The position numbers and the translations under genes were made by a program. From NCBI GenBank assembly GCA_018402545.1, contig JAGYIL010000001.1, forward strand, positions 682,001 to 746,000: DNA of 64,000 bases. The letters are read 5' to 3'. This document shows positions 43,981-52,935 of this stretch, piece by piece. Position 1 is the first letter of the stretch. The number at the start of each line of letters is the position of its first letter. Under the pieces are notes generated by a model. The model had not been told where the DNA came from and made no database searches. It saw only the letters and a list, made by a program, of their open reading frames with translations. This stretch comes from Saccharospirillum sp. (GTDB lineage Bacteria > Pseudomonadota > Gammaproteobacteria > Pseudomonadales > Natronospirillaceae).

Positions 43981-44054
43981 ATAACGAGATGCCCGGCATT
44001 CCTGCATGAACCGCTCAGTTTGCAACTGACTATAAAAATTCTGGAGAAGTCACC

Positions 44055-44996
44055 ATGACGCGCACATTGAAAACACTGACACGAACCCAGGGTAATAATT
44101 ACGCCATCAAACAGGGTGACCTGCAGCCAGAGGGGTTCCGCTTTGAGTTTGAAGAGATGAATCCGTTGCCAAAAGGCTTTCGCCGGATGGTTCGAAACCT
44201 GGATTTCGATGTCAGCGAGATGGCACTGACCACCTATTTGTGTGCGCGCGAGCATGGTGTGCGCTTTACGGCTTTACCGATTTTTCTGGTCCGAGAGTTT
44301 CATCACGGCGCCATCCTCCATAATCGGCAGGCGGGTTTCAAACATCCCAAAGACCTCGAAGGCCAGAGGGTCGGGGTTAACCGGGGTTACACCGTGACTA
44401 CCGGGGTCTGGGCAAGAGCAATTCTGGAGCGGCAATACGGCGTCGATCTCAACAGTATTACCTGGGTCTTGTCGGGCGACGAGCACGTTGAGTCCTGGCG
44501 AGCGCCGGGTAACGTTGTACCACTGGCGCCTGGGCTAAACATGGAGGAAGAGCTGGCCAGTGGTAGACTGCCCGCAGCAATTGGCGTCAAGGTGGATCAC
44601 CCGGAGGTTGAAACCCTGATTCCCAACGCCTACGACGTAAGCCTGCAAGCGCTGAAGGAAACCGGCCTGTACCCAATCAATCACCTGATGGTAGTTCGAG
44701 ATGACGTGCTTGCTGAGTATCCGGAGGTGGCCAAAGCCGTGTTTGATACCTTTGTTGAGTCCAAGACCCAATACCTCCGTCAACTTAACGCTGGGATCTG
44801 GTCGCATTCGTTTTCGACCGACCAACTGCACCGGGATGTAACGCCCATTCTGGGCGACCCGTTGCCTTACGGCATTGAGCCGAACCGGCCCATGCTTGAC
44901 CTGCTGGTTTCTCAGGCACTGCGCCAGGGAATTCTCACCAGAAAGGTCAGCGTTGATGACGTGTTTGCTGCCGGTACACGACACCTGACCGGTTGA
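44055..44996 (+). CDS. 4,5-Dihydroxyphthalate decarboxylase-family / PBP-like protein (divergent paralogue)
   Basis: A 313-residue protein without signal peptide; GGAG lies upstream. It aligns with the 56291 protein and with 4,5-dihydroxyphthalate decarboxylases: FDVSEMALTTYLCARE, FTALPIFLVREFHHGAIL, HPKDLEGQRVGVNRGYTVTTGVWAR, then an ELASGRLPAAIG segment and GLYPINHLMVV. Several positions conserved in the decarboxylase are changed (for example APRAPSCF becomes GVKVDHPE). The fold is that of periplasmic binding proteins, but the lack of a signal peptide argues for a cytoplasmic enzyme. Decarboxylation of a related aromatic acid is likely but unproven. Confidence 0.75.
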   Translation: MTRTLKTLTRTQGNNYAIKQGDLQPEGFRFEFEEMNPLPKGFRRMVRNLDFDVSEMALTTYLCAREHGVRFTALPIFLVREFHHGAILHNRQAGFKHPKDLEGQRVGVNRGYTVTTGVWARAILERQYGVDLNSITWVLSGDEHVESWRAPGNVVPLAPGLNMEEELASGRLPAAIGVKVDHPEVETLIPNAYDVSLQALKETGLYPINHLMVVRDDVLAEYPEVAKAVFDTFVESKTQYLRQLNAGIWSHSFSTDQLHRDVTPILGDPLPYGIEPNRPMLDLLVSQALRQGILTRKVSVDDVFAAGTRHLTG

Positions 44997-45000
44997 TTGT

Positions 45001-45044
45001 CAGGCATAAAAAAAGCGCCGCTGACGGCGCTTTTTTTATGCCTG
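45001..45044. terminator. Strong intrinsic terminator (perfect 20-base stem)
   Basis: CAGGCATAAAAAAAGCGCCG and its exact complement flank a CTGA loop. The GC stem with A7 on one side and T7 on the other makes it a bidirectional terminator. It separates the DHP-decarboxylase-like gene from the TTT2 operon. Confidence 0.92.
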
Positions 45045-45345
45045 AAAACCGGGCGCTGGCGGGACAGCACGAGCCAAAAAACATCATGAAAGGGCGGTTC
45101 CAAAACTGGAATGTGATGATTCATGTTGACTTCGAATCACAACTTGATAAGGTTATCCATACCGCTATAGTGACTCATATTCAACATAGCGGAACAATTC
45201 GAGCTAAAACAAGGATATAGCGTCGCATCAGCGGTGTCTGGTGAGCGCTGACAAGGTGTAACTGCCGGATTGAATGAACCAGACCCTATGGTTCGCACTA
45301 CCCAAGCCCGTACAACAATAATTTTTTGGCGCAAAGGTGCATTCA

Positions 45346-46392
45346 ATGAAAAACCCACTGTTCCGAACTGCGACGGCTTTGGCCGTTATGATTCCTGCCT
45401 TGTTCATGGCAGGCCACAGCCAGGCAGAAGATCTCTCCGCTGCTGAAGCGTTCTACGATGGCAATACGATCAACTGGATCGTGCCCTATTCACCTGGCGG
45501 TGGTTACGACGAATATTCGCGGTTGATTATTCCCTACTTTGAAAAATACACCGGGGCCAGGGTTCGCTTACAGAACAATCCGGGGGCGGGTGGCATGCGC
45601 GGTGCGAACGACATTTATCGGGCACCGAAAGACGGCCTGACCGTTGGTATCGTCAATGGCAGCGCACTGGTGACGAATCAGTTGGCGGGCATTGAAGGGG
45701 CGATCTATCAGTTTGAAAACTACGGCTTTCTAGGTCGCATGGTTGCCGATCAACGTGTGCTTGCCGTTTCAACAGCAGGCGAGTTCGATACCATTGAAGA
45801 CATGCTGGAAGCCGGATCCACCTTCAAGATTGGGGCGACAGGCCTGGGTGGCAGCACCTATGTGGATGCTCTGGTCGCCGGTGAACTGTTTAATCTGGAT
45901 CAGGACATCATTCATGGCTTCGATAGCTCTTCCGTGATTCGCCAGGCCATGTTGCGTCGTGACATCGTTGGCATGTGGGGTTCTTATGGCAGCGCTATCC
46001 AGGACGTTGAAGATGGCATGCAAAAAATCGTTTTGCAGTCGGGTCAGGAGCGCACCGACGCCATTCCCGATGCACCCACTGTGCTGGAGCTTGCTGAGCG
46101 CATGCAAGTAGGGGACGAAAAAATGGCGGTACTGCGCGCCTGGCAGGGGTTGAATGATGTTGGTCGGCCGGTTGTTACTCCTCCTGGTATTCCTGCAGAC
46201 CGCCTGGCCTTCCTCCAGCGTGCTTTTGAACAGGCAATGAACGACCCCGAGATGATTGAAGAAGCTCAAAGTTCAGGTCGTGACCTGACATTCGCCAATG
46301 GTGAGCGGATGGCACAAATTGCCACCGATGCAGCCGTAATGCCCGAGTCGGCAGAAGCCTTCTTTGTCGAGGCAGTAGCAGGCGGAATCTAA
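45346..46392 (+). CDS. tctC: TTT periplasmic binding protein TctC (TTT2)
   Basis: The 348-residue protein starts at ATG 45346 (AAAGGTG is six bases upstream; an in-frame GTG at 45337 is less likely). The signal peptide ends GHSQA (about residue 27). The Bug loop is VPYSPGGGYDEYSRLI and the second motif NNPGAGGMRGANDIY. It leads the TTT2 operon (tctC-tctA-tctB-cupin-cupin-DMT). The upstream 285-base gap has a degenerate operator-like GGAACAATTCG at 45191. The ligand is unknown, presumably a di- or tricarboxylate. Confidence 0.92.
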   Translation: MKNPLFRTATALAVMIPALFMAGHSQAEDLSAAEAFYDGNTINWIVPYSPGGGYDEYSRLIIPYFEKYTGARVRLQNNPGAGGMRGANDIYRAPKDGLTVGIVNGSALVTNQLAGIEGAIYQFENYGFLGRMVADQRVLAVSTAGEFDTIEDMLEAGSTFKIGATGLGGSTYVDALVAGELFNLDQDIIHGFDSSSVIRQAMLRRDIVGMWGSYGSAIQDVEDGMQKIVLQSGQERTDAIPDAPTVLELAERMQVGDEKMAVLRAWQGLNDVGRPVVTPPGIPADRLAFLQRAFEQAMNDPEMIEEAQSSGRDLTFANGERMAQIATDAAVMPESAEAFFVEAVAGGI

Positions 46393-46475
46393 CGTCTGTT
46401 TATTGCCGTGCAGGCATCAGTGCTGGTGGTTTCTGACCAGATCGATGCCTGCGATTCACCTGTTCAGGAGTCAGT

Positions 46476-47981
46476 ATGGGCATACTTGAAGGCTTTGTAA
46501 GCGGTCTGTTTCAAGCGTTTAGTTTCGATGTTTTTCCCTATTTATTGGTTGGTTCACTCTTTGGTTTGATTGTGGGTGTGATCCCGGGACTGAGCGGTCA
46601 TTTTGCCATGGCCATGGCCATCCCCTTCCTGTACACGATGGAGCCGAACGCGGGTGTAGCCTTTATCCTTGGCGCACATGCGACGGTTGCACAGGGGGGT
46701 GGAATAACCGCCATTCTATTCAGTACGCCAGGTACCGGACAAAATGCGGCGACCATGCTTGACGGCCCACCCATGCGGCGACAAGGGCTGGGTGGTCAGG
46801 CCGTGGGGGCTGCCTTGTTGGCCTGCTTTATGGGGGCAACCTTCGGGGCAGTTGCGCTGGCAATACTGTTACCGGTTTTGCAGGAAGCGTCTCTGCTGTT
46901 TGGTCCACCGGAAATTGTGATTCTCTCCTTTCTGGCACTGACCTTCGTGGCCGTTTTGGGTAAAGAAGACATGGCAAGAAGCCTTGTTGCTGCGTTGTTA
47001 GGCCTGATGTTGGCAATGGTCGGATTGGATAATGTTACTAATCAGGCACGTTTTACCTTTGATTCGTTTGCGCTGATCGATGGCTTGCCTCTGGTACCCG
47101 TGATCCTGGGACTCTTTGCTGTATCTGAAATGTTCGATCTGTTCATTCGTGGCGGCAGCTTGTCAGACTCCAGTGACGGTAAAGCCATGAGCATGCGCGA
47201 AACCCAGCGCCAGATATTCAGCGGCATGAAAATCACTTTGCAAAAATGGTGGCTGGTCATGCGTTGCAGTTCCATCGGCACTCTAATGGGCCTGGTGCCA
47301 GGGCTTGGCAGCGCACCTGCTGCCTTTGTTGCCTATGGTCATGCAAAGCAAACGTCGAAAGACAAAGCAAGCTTTGGCAAGGGCAATATAGAGGGTGTGA
47401 TTGGGGCTGAGGCAGCAAACGATGCTGTGGAAGGCGGAGCACTGGCATCGACCATCGCTTTTGGCATTCCTGGCAGTTCGTCTATGGCCATTCTACTGGG
47501 AGGCTTGTTTATTCTGGGTATGGAGACCGGTCCGAGAATGATGACTTCCCATCTGGATATTGTCTTTGTCATGATCTTCACCATTGTCATTGGTAATTTG
47601 ATCGGCACCATTTTTGGCATGTTTCTGGTGAACCCTCTAACTCGTGCCACGTTTTTGCGGTCATCCATTCTTGTTCCTGTTCTTATCTGCATTGTCTTTA
47701 CCGGTGCCTATGTGGTTCACAACGCCTGGGTCGAAATGGTGATTGCGCTGGTATTCGGCATTCTTGGGTATGTGATGAAAGAACTCAGTTATTCACGCGC
47801 GGCCATGCTGATTGGCCTGGTGCTTGGGTATGCCATCGAGAAGAACCTGTACCTCGCTTTGCAATTGGATGGTCCGCGGTTCTACCTCGATCCAATCCCA
47901 CTGACGCTGGTTGTGATAACGGTAGTGTTCCTCGCCTGGAATATCTGGACATTCATTCGCGACCGGAAAAAGGAGGCTTGA
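46476..47981 (+). CDS. tctA: TTT large membrane subunit TctA (TTT2)
   Basis: A 501-residue integral membrane protein. TctA repeats appear as GVIPGLSGHFAMAMAIPF, GGITAILFSTPGTGQNAATMLDG, LVPGLGSAPAAFVAYGHA, FGKGNIEGV and GALASTIAFGIPGSSS. It forms the translocation pathway with TctB. The gene order and sequence differ from TTT1, which indicates an old duplication or separate origins rather than recent copying. Confidence 0.95.
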   Translation: MGILEGFVSGLFQAFSFDVFPYLLVGSLFGLIVGVIPGLSGHFAMAMAIPFLYTMEPNAGVAFILGAHATVAQGGGITAILFSTPGTGQNAATMLDGPPMRRQGLGGQAVGAALLACFMGATFGAVALAILLPVLQEASLLFGPPEIVILSFLALTFVAVLGKEDMARSLVAALLGLMLAMVGLDNVTNQARFTFDSFALIDGLPLVPVILGLFAVSEMFDLFIRGGSLSDSSDGKAMSMRETQRQIFSGMKITLQKWWLVMRCSSIGTLMGLVPGLGSAPAAFVAYGHAKQTSKDKASFGKGNIEGVIGAEAANDAVEGGALASTIAFGIPGSSSMAILLGGLFILGMETGPRMMTSHLDIVFVMIFTIVIGNLIGTIFGMFLVNPLTRATFLRSSILVPVLICIVFTGAYVVHNAWVEMVIALVFGILGYVMKELSYSRAAMLIGLVLGYAIEKNLYLALQLDGPRFYLDPIPLTLVVITVVFLAWNIWTFIRDRKKEA

Positions 47982-47984
47982 GTT

Positions 47985-48536
47985 ATGTCTGATGAAATAA
48001 AAAGCCCTGAGCACGACGGCCGGGAGGATGGCACCACAGTGACAAAGGAAGTTCGTGTCGCAGAAGTGGTGTTTATACTGTTTTTACTGGTCGTCACCAT
48101 TGCTGCGATTCTGGAGTCGCTGACTTACAGCTTGACCGCTGCCCGCACGCCTCTGGTCATTCTGACGCCTTTGCTGTTGCTGATCATGGGTATCAGCATA
48201 CGGGAAGTCAGAGCGATGAAGCGGGAGTCGGCCAGTATAACGGCGACGGTGAAGCGGGCGTTGAAAGGGCAGTATCCGACACTCAACAAGTTTTTCGTCT
48301 TCAGTCTCTGGCTGATATTTCTGATCATTATGGTGATCGTACTGGGGCAGTACGTAGCTATTGCCCTGTTTACCTGGCTGTTGATGCGTCCGGTTGGCAA
48401 AGAATCAAACTCTCTGTCGATCAAGGTGGCTCTAGGCCTTCCACTGGCGATCTATGGGCTCTTTGACCTGGTTCTCAACCTGGAGATGTTCCCGGGTATC
48501 CTGTACCAGTTGTGGGCCGGTTATGACGTATTTTAG
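47985..48536 (+). CDS. tctB: TTT small membrane subunit TctB (TTT2)
   Basis: A 183-residue protein starting three bases after tctA. It has four hydrophobic segments (about 30-50, 57-72, 102-130 and 145-175) and a charged N-terminal tail. Identification is by topology and position, as TctB sequences vary. It assists TctA in carboxylate import. Confidence 0.85.
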   Translation: MSDEIKSPEHDGREDGTTVTKEVRVAEVVFILFLLVVTIAAILESLTYSLTAARTPLVILTPLLLLIMGISIREVRAMKRESASITATVKRALKGQYPTLNKFFVFSLWLIFLIIMVIVLGQYVAIALFTWLLMRPVGKESNSLSIKVALGLPLAIYGLFDLVLNLEMFPGILYQLWAGYDVF

Positions 48537-48558
48537 ATCACAAAACGCAGTACGGAGT

Positions 48559-48579
48559 AGGGTCGGCAAGGCCAGCCCT
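48559..48579. repeat. Intercistronic hairpin related to 33700-33718
   Basis: AGGGTCGGC-AAG-GCCAGCCCT forms an imperfect stem in the 72-base gap between tctB and the cupin gene. It matches the reverse complement of the hairpin at 33698-33718 at about 17 of 21 positions, so it may be a small dispersed element or RNA processing site. Confidence 0.4.
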
Positions 48580-48608
48580 CTGAGTTGAATAACACGAGGT
48601 AGCAAACG

Positions 48609-49214
48609 ATGGCATGGACAGAATCACAGTACTGGTTGGCTGGTGATGTTACTCATGACCTGTACCAGGATTTACTCGACGATGCAGCGACAGCCCCTGA
48701 GCGGGACAAGTTACGCAAAAAAGTCGTTCGACCCGAAGAAATGCCCTGGGAAATGTCGAAGCAGGGTCTGCTTAAGCATTTGTTGCATGACAAAATGAAT
48801 ACCCGGATGGAGTCGGTCGACGCTTATATGCAGATCATTCCACCTGGCAGCCACTCTGGCAAGCACCGTCATCTCGCCGAGGAGTGTTTGTATGTGCTTG
48901 AAGGTAAGGGCTATGACCTGCATCAGGATTGTGATGTGGAAATTACTGACACTTATCACTGGAAGGCGCAAGACAGAGTGCAAAAATTTGAGTGGGAAGC
49001 CGGTGACATTATATATATTCCGCCTAACACCATTCACCAGCATTTCAATGCTGACCCAGACCGGCCTGTCCGCTTGATTTCAGCGATAAACCGGATCTAT
49101 AAGAAGTTCGGCTTAAACGATGTCGAGCAGCTCGAAAATGCCCCGGAATATGACCCGTCAGTCACCTTGAACGCCAAGGTCATACACGCTTACATCACCG
49201 GAAATTCCAAATAA
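48609..49214 (+). CDS. Single-domain cupin (TTT2), complete metal site
   Basis: A 201-residue cupin. Motif 1 GKHRHLAEECLYVLEGKG and motif 2 GDIIYIPPNTIHQHFNADP give the full His-His-Glu-His set. The N-terminal region (RPEEMPWEMSKQGLLKHLLHDKMNTRMESVDAYMQ) is shared with the paralogue at 23388, which has lost one histidine. It should be the metal-bound, possibly catalytic, version. The reaction is unknown; links to EutA-like and TTT genes recur in both operons. Confidence 0.83.
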   Translation: MAWTESQYWLAGDVTHDLYQDLLDDAATAPERDKLRKKVVRPEEMPWEMSKQGLLKHLLHDKMNTRMESVDAYMQIIPPGSHSGKHRHLAEECLYVLEGKGYDLHQDCDVEITDTYHWKAQDRVQKFEWEAGDIIYIPPNTIHQHFNADPDRPVRLISAINRIYKKFGLNDVEQLENAPEYDPSVTLNAKVIHAYITGNSK

Positions 49215-49263
49215 TAGTCGCTCCGCTCTGATAAGCGGGGTTGACACGCAGGAGTCTAATGAG

Positions 49264-49821
49264 ATGGGTACAGAATCGCACTATCATAGCAAGAAGGACC
49301 GGGTTTTTGTTCGAGCCATTGCAGGTCCCTATAACCTGAACGATGAACTGCAGCGTTTGCGCGACATGCCGCGAGTGCGTAAGGGCAAAGAGATTAAGTT
49401 TCAGGATGGCCCCCAGGCTTATAGCCGACATTATGTGGAACCCAAAGATGGCATCACACAGACTTTTCATTTGCACCTGGAAGAATATGCTCCGGGTGGC
49501 AAGTCGCAAAAGCACGGCCATGTGAACGAAGCGGCGTTTTACATACTGGATGGCAAGGGCTATGAAATTCATGATGGCATTCGTTACGACTGGCAAGCAG
49601 GTGACATCGCCATTGTGCACAACAACTGCGTGCATCAGCACTTCAACGCGGACCCTGAGCGGCCGGCACGGGCGCTGGTGATCAAGACCAAGCCGATGTA
49701 CATGTTCATGAACATGCTTTTTCAACAGCAAGTAGAGCCACGGCCTACCGAACCAGCTCCCGGTGCCGAGGGTTTTGTGGAGCGAGAAGCCGAAGATAAC
49801 TATAACCACGGTGACTATTAA
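49264..49821 (+). CDS. Single-domain cupin (TTT2), complete metal site
   Basis: A 185-residue cupin whose ATG is preceded by AGGAG at 12 bases. Motif 1 KHGHVNEAAFYILDGKG and motif 2 GDIAIVHNNCVHQHFNADPERP retain HxH, Glu and His. It is the counterpart of the 22802 cupin, in which the Glu is Ser. The adjacent cupin pair is kept in both TTT operons, although in opposite gene order relative to each other, which suggests the two cupins work together, perhaps as a heteromer. Confidence 0.83.
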   Translation: MGTESHYHSKKDRVFVRAIAGPYNLNDELQRLRDMPRVRKGKEIKFQDGPQAYSRHYVEPKDGITQTFHLHLEEYAPGGKSQKHGHVNEAAFYILDGKGYEIHDGIRYDWQAGDIAIVHNNCVHQHFNADPERPARALVIKTKPMYMFMNMLFQQQVEPRPTEPAPGAEGFVEREAEDNYNHGDY

Positions 49822-49943
49822 CCACTGAATTCAAGAAACTGACCGTATCAGTTTTGCCGGAGTATTTATGCTCCGGATCATTTTCGCCGTTGTGTTCAAC
49901 AAGGTGGCGGTTTCTATTGTCTCCATAAACCGGAGTGAGCTCT

Positions 49944-50939
49944 ATGTTAGGTGGTTTTCTCGCGCTGCTGTCAGCGATAACCTTTGGGTTCAATAATGCC
50001 AGTGTTCGACGTGGTGTGCTGAGCGGGTCCGTTCTGCAGGCACTGGCCATTACGGTTCCCGTCGGTGTGCCTTTCTTCCTGGTAATGATACTGGTAACCG
50101 GGAATATCGGTGCGGTCACCGGTTTGACCACAGAAGCCTTTCTCTGGCTGGCGGCAGCCGGGGTATTGCACTTCGTGATCGGTCGTTATTGCAATTACCG
50201 CTCGACCAAAGCGATCGGAGGCAATCTGTCAGGCCCCTGGAAGCAATCGAATCTGATATTGGCGCTCGTTCTGGCCATCGTGTTTTTGGGCGAGGTGCTA
50301 ACACCACTCAAAGTTGCAGGCATCGTTCTTATTCTAATGGGCGCTTATTTCACGTCAAAAGCCACCTTCAAAAAGCCGAAACCGGCTAAGGAAGGGGAGC
50401 CAACAGCGGAACATACGGCGTTTGAACCCAGTTACCGTGAAGGCTATAGCTTTGCCCTGTTGTCAGCAGTGGCATACGGTTCCAGCCCGATACTGGTGCG
50501 AATGGGGCTGGAGTCACAAGGCCCCGGTTCCAGCTTCTGGGGCGGTCTTATTTCGTACTCGTCAGCAGCGCTGGTGATTGGCCTGATTCTATTGCTTCCC
50601 GGCCGCTGGAAGCATGTTCGTGAGGTGGGGCAGTCGTCTGTTCGCTGGTTTTCACTGGCGGCCATCCTGGTCGGTTTCTCGCAAATGTTCAGGTACATGG
50701 CGCTGGCTATTGCACCGGTGTCGGTGGTCACGCCGATCCAGTCCACCTCCGTGGTATTCCGGGTAATATTCGGTTGGTTGATCAACCGTAATACGGAAGT
50801 TTTTGGGGCCTGGGTGATTCTGGGTGTTCTGGTGACCATGCTCGGTGTGTTGGGCTTGTCGGTATCGACAGAGATAGTAACCGCTAACTTTCAGCTTCCG
50901 GGCGGTGTCATGCGGCTGATTGAGTTTAGCTGGCCTTGA
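49944..50939 (+). CDS. DMT superfamily (EamA) transporter
   Basis: The 331-residue protein starts at ATG 49944 (CCGGAG upstream; an in-frame GTG at 49935 is possible). Ten TM helices occur in two EamA repeats: GGFLALLSAITFGFNNASVRRG and GYSFALLSAVAYGSSPILVRMG. It has a charged cytoplasmic linker of about 35 residues between the halves. It probably exports or imports a small metabolite of the pathway. It is last of the TTT2 operon; iclR2 follows after 130 bases. Confidence 0.88.
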   Translation: MLGGFLALLSAITFGFNNASVRRGVLSGSVLQALAITVPVGVPFFLVMILVTGNIGAVTGLTTEAFLWLAAAGVLHFVIGRYCNYRSTKAIGGNLSGPWKQSNLILALVLAIVFLGEVLTPLKVAGIVLILMGAYFTSKATFKKPKPAKEGEPTAEHTAFEPSYREGYSFALLSAVAYGSSPILVRMGLESQGPGSSFWGGLISYSSAALVIGLILLLPGRWKHVREVGQSSVRWFSLAAILVGFSQMFRYMALAIAPVSVVTPIQSTSVVFRVIFGWLINRNTEVFGAWVILGVLVTMLGVLGLSVSTEIVTANFQLPGGVMRLIEFSWP

Positions 50940-51069
50940 GTAGACAGTCGCCTGGTTCGGGCGCTGTCTGGTTATTATTCGCTCATATCGGTATAGTTCT
51001 GGTTTAAATGAGTTTACAGGCCCGGCCAGGGCTCTGGCGGGCCTGACTGATGAAGAATACAAGGACAGC

Positions 51070-51894
51070 ATGAGCGAATTACGACGCATCAATCAAGCGA
51101 CTGAAAAAGCGGAAAGCAAGGTCGATGACAAAAAGAGCCGTGGGTTGTCCTCACTGGCCAATGCCATTGCGCTGCTGAAAACCTTCAGTGAAAAAGACGT
51201 TGAGCTGGGGATAAGCGAACTGTCCAAGCGGTTGGGGCTTGCCAAGAGCACGGTGCACCGAATGGCGACCACACTGGTGATTGGCGGCCTGCTGGAAAAG
51301 AACCCTGCCAATGACAAGTATCGCCTGGGGCTGACCCTGTTCAGTCTGGGCGGTCTCGTGCGCCGGCGTCTGGATGTGCCCAGTGTTGCCAGACCAATCC
51401 TGCAGGAACTGAAGAGCGAATTGAATGAAACCGTTTTGCTCGGCGTTCTGGATGGTCCGGAAGTGGTGTATCTGTTCCACTTTGAGAGCACCCATGCCAT
51501 TCGCATGCAGTCGGATATTGGTGTTCGAAAGGGTTCGCTCTGCACCGGTGAAGGCCAGGTGATGCTGGCTTTCAAGAGCGATGTCGAGATCGATAAGGCG
51601 CTGTCGGGTCCAATCGAACGGAGAACGAATTTCACCATCACCGACCCTGAGCAGCTGCGCAAGAAATTGCTCAGGATCCGCGCTCAGGGATATTGTGTTG
51701 AAGATCAGGAAAGCGAAGTTGGTATGAGGTGTATAGCGGCCCCCATTTTCAATATGAACGGTGAGGTAGTCGCTGGCATGGGGCTGGCGGGCCCGATTCA
51801 CCGGATGGACGACGATACCATCATGCGCTACGTGCCCCATGTCCAGGATACCGCCCGTGCAGTCTCTCAGAGACTGGGCTATCGTCCCTTCTGA
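51070..51894 (+). CDS. IclR family transcriptional regulator (IclR2)
   Basis: A 274-residue IclR protein, close paralogue of IclR1 at 17682-18515. The HTH is GISELSKRLGLAKSTVHRMATTL (about 48-70); the effector domain includes GVRKGSLCTGEGQVMLAFK and DQESEVGMRCIAAPI. Recognition helices differ from IclR1 only by Val/Ala at the visible core, so the two likely share operators of GGAAC-N3-GTTC type. No clear operator precedes its own start. Paired paralogues at each side of the island may respond to different inducers. Confidence 0.92.
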   Translation: MSELRRINQATEKAESKVDDKKSRGLSSLANAIALLKTFSEKDVELGISELSKRLGLAKSTVHRMATTLVIGGLLEKNPANDKYRLGLTLFSLGGLVRRRLDVPSVARPILQELKSELNETVLLGVLDGPEVVYLFHFESTHAIRMQSDIGVRKGSLCTGEGQVMLAFKSDVEIDKALSGPIERRTNFTITDPEQLRKKLLRIRAQGYCVEDQESEVGMRCIAAPIFNMNGEVVAGMGLAGPIHRMDDDTIMRYVPHVQDTARAVSQRLGYRPF

Positions 51895-51981
51895 TCGTGC
51901 CCCGGGCGGTTCTGTAATTGCGGGCTTACCCGGGCCCGTATCTGCTATGCTTGCCGCTGCAAAGGTGAGTAACTACACACT

Positions 51982-52935
51982 ATGTCTACCTTACACACAC
52001 CCAAAAGCCCGATCATCGACAACCGGATCAAATTCCGGCATTTGCAATGCTTCATTGAGGTGGTTCGACAGGGTGGGGTGGTGCGGGCTGCCGACTATCT
52101 GTCGCTTACTCAGCCTGCCGTTTCAAAGAAATTGCGCGAGCTTGAGGAGATGCTTGGCGTTGAGCTGCTAAATCGCCAGCGCAAGGGTGTCGAACTGACC
52201 CGGTTCGGTGAGGTGTTTTTACGTTATGCCCTGAACAGTACCGATGCCTTGCGTGAGGGTATTGACCGGGTCAGTGCTTCCAGCAGAGCAGAGCATTCGC
52301 CGGTTGTTATTGGCGTATTGCCAACAGTCGCCACCACCGTCATGCCCAAAGCGTTGCGTGCCTTTAAAGCCATGATGCCTTACGCCGATATCACCTTGCT
52401 AAATAGTAGCAACAAAATGTTGCTCGATGCATTGCGCATGTCGGAGCTGGATCTGGTGGTAGGGCGGTTATCTACACCTGCGCAGATGCAGGGTCTGGTG
52501 TTCGAGCAACTGTATCAGGAACGCGTCGCTATCGTAGTGCGGCCGGGGCATCCGGTACTCAAAGAGTCACTGGTATCGCTGGAAGTGCTTTCCGATTACC
52601 CAATACTGATGCCACCTCCGGACTCCGTGATTCGCAGCCTCGTTGATCAGTTCATGATACTGAACGGTATTCGACCCAACGCGAATCGCATCGAAACCAT
52701 CTCTCATGCATTTGGCCGTTCTTATGTGCGTGATACTGATACTGTCTGGCTCATCTCGCATGGGGCTGTTGATGCTGATATAAACGAAGGGCGACTCGCC
52801 GAGCTACCCTATGACTTCTCATCCACACTGGGACCTGTAGGCATCGCAACCCGTGTTGACAGCCATCCAAGCGAGGCTCAACGACTCCTGATGGACCAGG
52901 TACGTCTGGTTATACAGAGCATGCACACACCCTGA
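51982..52935 (+). CDS. pcaQ: LysR-type regulator, PcaQ-like
   Basis: A 317-residue LysR protein. The helix-turn-helix segment FRHLQCFIEVVRQGGVVRAADYLSLTQPAVSKKLRELE (about 18-55) and the effector domain (VVIGVLPTVATTVMPKALRAF; LDLVVGRLS; YPILMPPPDSVIRSLVDQFM; ISHAFGRSYVRDTDTVWLIS) closely follow Agrobacterium PcaQ, the activator of protocatechuate genes. It stands directly before the TTT3 operon and the 4,5-dihydroxyphthalate decarboxylase, so it may activate them when a protocatechuate-like compound is present. No clear ATAACC-type PcaQ box was found. Confidence 0.85.
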   Translation: MSTLHTPKSPIIDNRIKFRHLQCFIEVVRQGGVVRAADYLSLTQPAVSKKLRELEEMLGVELLNRQRKGVELTRFGEVFLRYALNSTDALREGIDRVSASSRAEHSPVVIGVLPTVATTVMPKALRAFKAMMPYADITLLNSSNKMLLDALRMSELDLVVGRLSTPAQMQGLVFEQLYQERVAIVVRPGHPVLKESLVSLEVLSDYPILMPPPDSVIRSLVDQFMILNGIRPNANRIETISHAFGRSYVRDTDTVWLISHGAVDADINEGRLAELPYDFSSTLGPVGIATRVDSHPSEAQRLLMDQVRLVIQSMHTP

